This document shows, in pieces, positions 57,666-64,000 of a DNA stretch of 64,000 bases. Numbering within the stretch: position 1 is the stretch's first letter; the number at the start of each line of letters is the position of its first letter. The stretch is from assembly GCA_010093705.1 (NCBI GenBank), contig MU006089.1:1847561-1911560 (forward strand), in the 5' to 3' direction. This DNA comes from Patellaria atrata CBS 101060 (lineage: Eukaryota; Ascomycota; Dothideomycetes; Patellariales; Patellariaceae). A program made the translations under genes and the position numbers. Under the pieces are notes generated by a model. That model saw nothing but the letters and a program-made list of their open reading frames with translations, made no database searches and was not told where the DNA came from.

Positions 57666-60600
57666 GTTTGCATTTGCTTCAGAGTTTGTTCTTGAAGATG
57701 AGTCAGTAGAGAGAATGGCCCGTAGATTGTCAAGACAAACATCAAAAGGTATAATTCAACTTCAGAGATACTCTTTGCACATCATGAGATCACTCTGAGC
57801 ACCTCTTTTGCATACGACAACCTATTTCCCTACCCAAGCGCGTGAGGTCCTACGGGAAGAGAGCCGGGGCAGGCATGTGCTGATAAACAGAACGAAATAG
57901 ACGGGTCCGTCGTGGTTGTGATACTGATGTTATCGAATTGGCTCTAGACCTTGTGGGACAAACCATGACGTCGCCTATTTTTGATAGAAACGCTGTCACC
58001 ACGCACTTCGGGAACAAATAATCTAAGGAGATGCGATAGTTCGTCCGTGTGATCGCTCGATAGTAGAGAACCGCGGAGGTATCTCAACTGGTGCGGTCAC
58101 TCTGGGCGCATAACAAAGTTCTACTCAAATTCTACGGTAATGACGACGGAACCAGAAACTAATTGATAGGACCGCGCCCGTGAGGTTAGGAAAAGTGCCT
58201 GTGGAGGTCTAGCCGTGGTATCAGATGTGTGATCGCACGGTGTCGGATTATTCATAGGTAGCACCACGTGGTTGTAAAGTTTCAGATTTGTTAATTGTGA
58301 GTAACATCAAGTTTCCTATCGATATGTTAGCTTCGAGAAACATAGCTGAGAATAAAGCACTGAAAGCTCGTAACACTATATCTGAGTCGTCTGACGATCA
58401 TATTTCAATAGGGTTGGACCAATTAGATACCAGGTACGATAGGTCAAAGGCCGATCAGATGTGATGAATTCAACGGGCGTTTAAAGAATCTGGTTTGACT
58501 TATGATGACAGATTTAGGACCTTATTTTTTACGCAAGACTTTGAGAAGGACTGAAAGGCCTGAAAGACACGCAAAGACATAAATTAAATGGTAGTTGAGC
58601 GGCTTGTTTCCCATTTTCGAAACGCCTGCAGTGGTCCTATTGAAAGTTGCACAGAGTAGACGGACTATGAACCACATTTGAGTTTGAAAACAAAGACTTG
58701 TAGATAATAATAATAAAAAAAAAAAATGAAACTAGCTTTAGTTATCTTGCTAGCTGACCAAGGCGTTCAATTCACGTGAGACGATTGTATTACTGAATCT
58801 GGGATGATTATTGTAGCAGTCAAAAAGTAGCCAGGATTCGTCAGCTCTAACATCTCCTTTTGAGGTGTGATATTCTGGGAAGGAAACATTTCTTTATCCT
58901 TCTCCTGTCTAGCTTCATGATCTTCAATGTTTTGACCCATGGTTCGCATACCTGTGATATTTTTGTGAAGCCAACTCAAGAGCTTATTTGCTCCCAAGTG
59001 GCCTCTGCGGCTAGGGGACGCCCTGTTAAACGGCCCTTTCAACGCTCGAGGGGAAGCTTCCCCGGACCTCGGGCAGACATAGTTGGCAGCAAGATATCAT
59101 TGCCGGCGTACAACGAGTGCACAACGCAAGATGATTCGTTGCCAGAGCAGAACAAAGACAGAAAACCGGAATCACTAGTGTAATGTAAGTGGTCGACTAA
59201 AGCGTTGAGAGAGGAGCAGGAGAGGAATGATACAGTCATGGAGGGGGCCGGATTGCTGGGGATACTGTAGAACTAAGCCAGTAGTGGGCGTCAAAAGGAC
59301 ATAGGACCGGAGTGAGACAGACCATGCAAGCGGGCGGACTTTTGGGAATTTAGGAACGTTGCGCGAAGGCTGTGAAGTACCATACGAAGACAAAGGAACG
59401 ATGCCACAGGTTGCAGTAAATACCTCTTTCCGTTGAGATGTGATTGGGTGTCTGAAGCGTTAAAGTGATTATTGGCAGATATGAAAATGCTTAGGTGCGT
59501 GTTGATTTATTGAAGTCTTGAAAAGCTGATGGTGCCGGGGGTTATCTCTTGTTGCGCATGAGTATCCAAGTGTATCCCTACCGATAGTGCAAGCCACGTA
59601 TGTCTGACGGTTCGACTTGCGATACAGAGGCGCCGGAGTATGGAGCGACGTTCTGATTGTGGGTTGGAAGTTCTGGAAGTTTTAAGAAAATTGGCGTGTG
59701 CGGGCAACTGGCCGGGGGGTATTGGAGGGTACTGTGCTGGAGCACTGGGGGGTAGACTTTGGGCTTAGATATGGATAAAGGAGCTTATCAGAGGCCGCTA
59801 TGTTTTAGTTCTAGGGAAGCTGATGCCCGCATTATTACCTTACTGCTCTGTTTGAACTTTAGCCCAACCCAACCCCCTCCCGAGTCCTCCAAGTGACTGC
59901 AGTATCAATAACCACCTTATTAGTGCTACCATTACAGTCAACCATGGTAGGTATGAGGGAACTTGCAACTTTGTCGTAACGGACCGAAGGAAAAGTAAGA
60001 TAAGGTAATAAAGTAGCAGTTCGCAAGAACAAAGAATGATACTTGCACCCAGTTATACGCACGTTACCTTAATCCTATCACCGAAGCTGGCAACGAGGGC
60101 TTTGGGAATCCACAAAGAGGAGCATTGGACGAGCAACCCAATGATATGGAAGACTAAAGATGGCTAACCTTACTGTACCTCTAACTAACCAAGGGAGAGA
60201 GAGAAGCATAAGTCGCCAGGACGCGCAGGCTTATATTACTATATTATGGGTTGTTGGTTGCAGTCTTCTGGATGCTTTCGATCATCAACCGGCTGCATTT
60301 ACTGGCAAATTCCCATAGTTGCAGGCATCACCAATTCTACCAACTATTTTCCCATTGCTTCCTATTGATTGTTACTTGACTCCTCTAATCCTGTATCTTG
60401 CTGTGTGTCTGTACCAGCCCCGGTCCCTTAATCTAACGGACAGAGAGCCAAAAGGTCACCTCTGATCGATCATCAACAGAGAGACCTCGTCCGCACCCCT
60501 ATCTATCGTCTGTATCGTCAATGAAATACATATATTTTTACGGGTAGCGGATGCAGCAGCAACTACAACGTCAAGCCGAGATTGTAAAGAGCTAAAGGAA

Positions 60601-60749
60601 AACAAGAAAGAAGGAAACACTTTTTGGATTTCTTATCTCCATTGTTGCTGTGTATTCCCTCAAAACTGCTTAGCACCGTTCAACCTTCTCACTGGCTGCA
60701 CGACAAACCCTTCGACTTCCTTGACCCGTTCAGAAGTTGAGAACCTCAG

Positions 60750-60890
60750 ATGCGCCTCGATTCCTCCCCAAATCGATTGCTTTTTTCTCCCTCATCTTTC
60801 ACTCCCGAGTCTTCTTTTACAAACTCGGAGGAGTCTTATCGTCTGAAAACCGTACTGAGCCGCAATTCAATCGCTGAAGAGTTGCTCTAA
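60750..60890 (+). CDS. Putative upstream ORF of 46 codons in the Whi3-like gene leader
   Basis: ATG 60750 opens a frame of 46 codons ending TAA at 60888-60890, well upstream of the Whi3-like start. The peptide (MRLDSSPNRLLFSPSSF ... SYRLKTVLSRNSIAEELL) has protein-like Ser/Leu/Glu composition and a plausible amphipathic end, unlike the random frames around it. It might be a conserved regulatory uORF or a small independent protein. Whether the transcript starts upstream of it is not known. Confidence 0.4.
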   Translation: MRLDSSPNRLLFSPSSFTPESSFTNSEESYRLKTVLSRNSIAEELL

Positions 60891-61623
60891 GCTACCGCTA
60901 AGCGTCGGCACGAGCACGCGTTGCCGAAAGCAAGAGCCAACCCTTAGGTTTACCTACCCTTTTCCTCGAACCTCGAGTCGACCAGGGCTACCTAAACCTT
61001 ACAACCACTTGCAGTCTTGCGCGAAACCCAAGTGCGCGCCCACCACCTTTTTCCAGCACACCATCCGTCACAGACCACCCAGCAATCATTCATTGGCTTT
61101 TCTGCCTGTAAGTCGACCGCGCAAACTCCAATCACCTGCGCTGCACCAACTGCATGCGCCCGTCCTTTTTCTCAATTCCAATCTAGCGCCCGGTTTCAAC
61201 GCCAGTGACCTCTTATCCGACCGTCTTTTTTCTCATCGCGATACATACACTCACTTGTTCTACCCTCACTTACCTCACTCCGCCCTCTTCGCCATTCTCC
61301 GGACCCTTCGCGCGAGGCGTACAATATCCTTTTCATCCGTGTTGACCTTTCGCAATTCCTAGAGTCCGTGGTTCTCAACTCCTGGAAGCCCGTTTGGCGC
61401 TCGTTTTGGGTATTCCTTCCGCACCGATCTACCTCAGCCTCCCACCCTGCATAGTCTCCGGTTCTCGCGATTGAGAGTCTAGGGTCCGCAGTAATTCAAC
61501 ACTTGTATCGTGCGCTTCCTCAACGCGACAGCGACTCTTGGGAAGCTTATCCACCAAGGTACCACACGCGCGGTGCCTTTGTCTTAGATACTACCACCAC
61601 GAGAGTGGAACTCGAACAAAGAA

Positions 61624-63420
61624 ATGGCCGGTGGGCCGAGTCCGAGTAAAGGGTCACCACCTGGATTGTCCAACAGTTCTTTCCTCCACGGGTCGTTCAG
61701 TTCTTCGTCATCCTCCCCCCAAAACCACGCCTACCCCCCGCAACAGACGATGACAGCGGACGTTCTTGGATCAGGTCCAAATGGGCTAGGATATGGGTAT
61801 ACTCTATCTTCAATTGGAGATCGGAAGCCTTTAGAGAAGAGCACCTCGTCATTGCTCTCGTTCGGAGAGCTTGAACCGACTATTAGCAACCCGGACGTTA
61901 AATCCATGCCTACGATTCTCATGCGCAAATTGCCCCAGAACACAAGTGACGATACTCTTCGAAGTATGTTACTTTTTGCGAAAGATCTCATAGACGTTGA
62001 GCGCATACCATCGGAGTCAGCGTATCCTGAAGACCAAGGTTTCTCAACCGCCGTAGCACGCTTTAAGACTCTGGCCAGTGCACACGAAGCGCGAGATAGG
62101 TTGAACGGAAAGACAAATGCTGCAAACAATGCGAAAATGATTGTTGATGTTTGGCAACACGGCATCTCGCCTACGTTAGGTACACGACGCAACACCATCG
62201 ATGGAACTTCTACTGGGAATCGGCCAGGGTCCACGGCTGCTGTATCCGGAGTATCCACAAACGGATTAAGCAATCGTCAATCTTCCCGTTACAATGGAAC
62301 TTTTCAATCTATGGAGAAACTTTCCCCACCTAATGTGACCCCCAGCCTTGGCAACGGAGATTTTCCCGTGAGAGAACCAAATGTTCATCTTTCGAATCTC
62401 TTCTCGCCCAAATCTCCATTGAACAATTCCTTCAATGACGCAATCCGCGTATCTGGAAAGTCAATGATCAATGATGATGCTGGTGACGATGAGACAGGTG
62501 AGCTTCTTAAGGATCCTGTTGCCTATGCGAAGAATGGACAATCCGCCCATGTAGCAATGCCACGTCGGACTACCAACCCACAGATACCTGTATCTCGCTT
62601 TGCTAGTCTCTCACTCAACACGGCCAATGGTGCGAACGGTATGGCATCTCCGCCTATGCCGAATTACGTCTCACCACGGTCAGTTAGTTCCATGCAGTCA
62701 CCCAATTCAGCAATGTCGCCAAACACGATGCCTTCTAGCATGGCATCCCTTGGGCCGAATGCTAGCTATCAACTTGCAACTCAGCATTTTCAAAGACATA
62801 ATTATCCCCCGGTCAATCCTGCAGACCAGAATCCCCCTTGCAACACCCTTTACGTAGGAAACCTTCCCCTTGACACCTCAGAAGATGAACTCAAACAGAT
62901 GTTTTCCAAACAAAGGGGATATAAGCGACTGTGCTTCAGGACCAAGCAAAATGGCCCTATGTGTTTCGTGGAATTTGAAGATGTTTCTTTTGCTACAAAA
63001 GCATTGCATGAGCTTTATGGGCAACCTTTACATAATAGTGTTAAAGGTGGTATCCGTCTAAGCTTCTCTAAAAATCCCCTTGGTGTTCGTACGGGACAGA
63101 ATAGCTCCATGGGTCCTCCAACACCTCTGACGTCCCAAGCCGTTATGCCTGGGATGTCGAATGGTTTAGGTGCTCCCCCGGGTTTTTCTACTGCGACAGG
63201 ACCACCTCCAGGTCTTTCTGCGCCACCTGGTTTGTCTAGTCCTGTGTCTCTCAATGGCGGTTCTAGTTTTGGTATGTACTCTAGCGCTGGATTTGGCATG
63301 GCCGGTAATGGTATGGGTAATTTAAGATCACAAAATCTTGGAAGCGTCGCCTCGAGCGCTGCTGGTGGTGGCTTTTCCGGAATGGGCGGCTCTTACTCGG
63401 ATTACATGATGGGAAGATAA
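61624..63420 (+). CDS. Whi3-like RNA-binding protein
   Basis: Single exon, 598 residues from ATG 61624. The C-terminal RRM (about residues 407-485) has RNP2 NTLYVGNLP and RNP1 MCFVEFED, and the strongly conserved KQRGYKRLCFRTKQNGP of fungal Whi3 proteins. A second RRM-like region lies at 95-170 (PTILMRKLPQNTSDDTLRSM). The rest is Ser/Asn/Pro/Met-rich, disordered, and ends in Gly-rich repeats (PPPGLSAPPGLSSPV). Whi3 binds mRNAs such as G1 cyclin transcripts, and in filamentous fungi it forms condensates that space nuclear cycles and polarity. The leader between the 49-56 kb genes and this start is over 1 kb and holds uORFs, suggesting translational control. Confidence 0.93.
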   Translation: MAGGPSPSKGSPPGLSNSSFLHGSFSSSSSSPQNHAYPPQQTMTADVLGSGPNGLGYGYTLSSIGDRKPLEKSTSSLLSFGELEPTISNPDVKSMPTILMRKLPQNTSDDTLRSMLLFAKDLIDVERIPSESAYPEDQGFSTAVARFKTLASAHEARDRLNGKTNAANNAKMIVDVWQHGISPTLGTRRNTIDGTSTGNRPGSTAAVSGVSTNGLSNRQSSRYNGTFQSMEKLSPPNVTPSLGNGDFPVREPNVHLSNLFSPKSPLNNSFNDAIRVSGKSMINDDAGDDETGELLKDPVAYAKNGQSAHVAMPRRTTNPQIPVSRFASLSLNTANGANGMASPPMPNYVSPRSVSSMQSPNSAMSPNTMPSSMASLGPNASYQLATQHFQRHNYPPVNPADQNPPCNTLYVGNLPLDTSEDELKQMFSKQRGYKRLCFRTKQNGPMCFVEFEDVSFATKALHELYGQPLHNSVKGGIRLSFSKNPLGVRTGQNSSMGPPTPLTSQAVMPGMSNGLGAPPGFSTATGPPPGLSAPPGLSSPVSLNGGSSFGMYSSAGFGMAGNGMGNLRSQNLGSVASSAAGGGFSGMGGSYSDYMMGR

Positions 63421-64000
63421 ACGCATTATGCGCTGCGGTCACCCGCGCCATTACGTATCATGAGTTTCTGGAGTCTTGGGCGCAAACGCATTTTTGCTTT
63501 AACGCATTGTTTTGCGTTTCTTGAATCATCTTCTTTGTAGGACGTTCAAATCTTCTGGATGTCGTACTGCTCTAGTCTCTGTCGTTTCAGTTCATGGCGC
63601 GGTGTTTCGAGTCTTCAATTTCTTTTCTTCTTTTTTGTGGATTGCTTCTGTTCTTCTTTTCCGAGGGGCATGGATCACGGCGCTGAATGCTTTTCCTGGC
63701 TGGTCGTCACAGCCAAGCTGGCGGATGACTATATTTCAATAAGCATACGAGCGATGATTCCCCTTGCGCGTTTATATTGTCGATGGTAGTGTAAGGTGCT
63801 GGGGGCGCATTTATGATCGGCTAGGAGCTCTCTTTTTTGCAGAACGTTTTGAAAACTTCATTGCAGCATCTCGCGATCGGCAGTTGAGAGCAACCCAACT
63901 TCCCTGGGTAGGAAAAGCACATACTTCATGGGTTGCGTCCGGTAATTGGGTTGGGAGGATATTGTCGACTTTTCAACTTTGTCATATTGCGTCCATATCC
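63421..64000. other. 3' flank of the Whi3-like gene
   Basis: T-rich sequence consistent with a 3' UTR and terminator region; no further gene is visible before the window ends. Confidence 0.55.

Larger units (their letters stand above)
57000..60749. other. Gene-poor region with repeats and possible decayed sequence
   Basis: 3.7 kb with no intact gene. It includes a poly-G run and a tandem duplication (listed separately) and a stretch near 58310-58560 whose plus-strand reading gives protein-like pieces (FKESGLTYDD) broken by stops. It may be a decayed copy of a short fungal gene. From about 60250 onward the DNA is the promoter and long leader of the Whi3-like gene. Confidence 0.45.

Noticed and set aside
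58767-59183. Overlapping open frames on both strands (about 91 and 107 codons)
   Set aside because: One contains a GHLGANK word that faintly recalls an integrase zinc-binding start, but the rest does not follow; too weak to call.

Overview
The window is nuclear DNA from a filamentous ascomycete (Pezizomycotina, most likely Leotiomycetes/Helotiales; the class-level guess is inference). The reasons are genes with many 44-67 bp introns carrying CTGAC/CTAAC-type branch sites, two HET-domain genes, an RTA1-like protein, a fungal Sho1 osmosensor, a Whi3-type RNA-binding protein, a dynactin p24 subunit, and signs of CpA-to-TpA (RIP-like) mutation in one gene. A run of 100 N at 40024-40123 is an assembly gap.

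Layout, left to right. 0-8 kb: the 3' end of a small membrane protein, a secreted protein built from three eight-cysteine repeats, a charged-repeat DUF8035-type protein, and a type I membrane protein. 8-18 kb: a Xi-class glutathione transferase, a BTB protein, an RTA1-like seven-TM protein and a large HET protein. 18-27 kb: DNA polymerase eta, divergent from a second GST-like gene, then an RfeF-like low-complexity protein. 27-31 kb: an unusual coiled-coil, membrane-anchored protein with eight tandem 35-36 aa units ending in a TQT core. 32-40 kb: a DAO-type flavin oxidase, NAD(P)HX epimerase divergent from mitochondrial ribosomal protein bS16m, a vacuolar-type amino acid transporter divergent from dynactin p24. 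41-49 kb: Sho1, a dead amino acid oxidase gene and haspin kinase. 49-56 kb: a membrane-bound spermidine-synthase-like protein, a CCDC97-like protein and a second HET gene. 56-61.6 kb is gene-poor, with an intron-bearing tRNA-Gln, a 33-base G run and a diverged tandem duplication. 61.6-63.4 kb: a Whi3-like gene with a very long leader containing a protein-like 46-codon uORF.

No gene cluster with a shared pathway is evident; most genes are unrelated housekeeping or accessory genes with their own promoters. Three gene pairs are divergent over short shared promoters (polymerase eta/GST, NAD(P)HX epimerase/bS16m, transporter/dynactin p24). The observation I rate highest is the tandem TQT array at 28.4-29.3 kb, which looks like a multivalent dynein light chain (LC8) binding platform on a membrane-anchored coiled coil. 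Next come the three-repeat secreted cysteine-rich protein, the RIP-like inactivation of the amino acid oxidase, and the uORF upstream of the Whi3-like gene. Exon borders were placed by eye from frame, splice signals and family resemblance; no transcript or database evidence was used.
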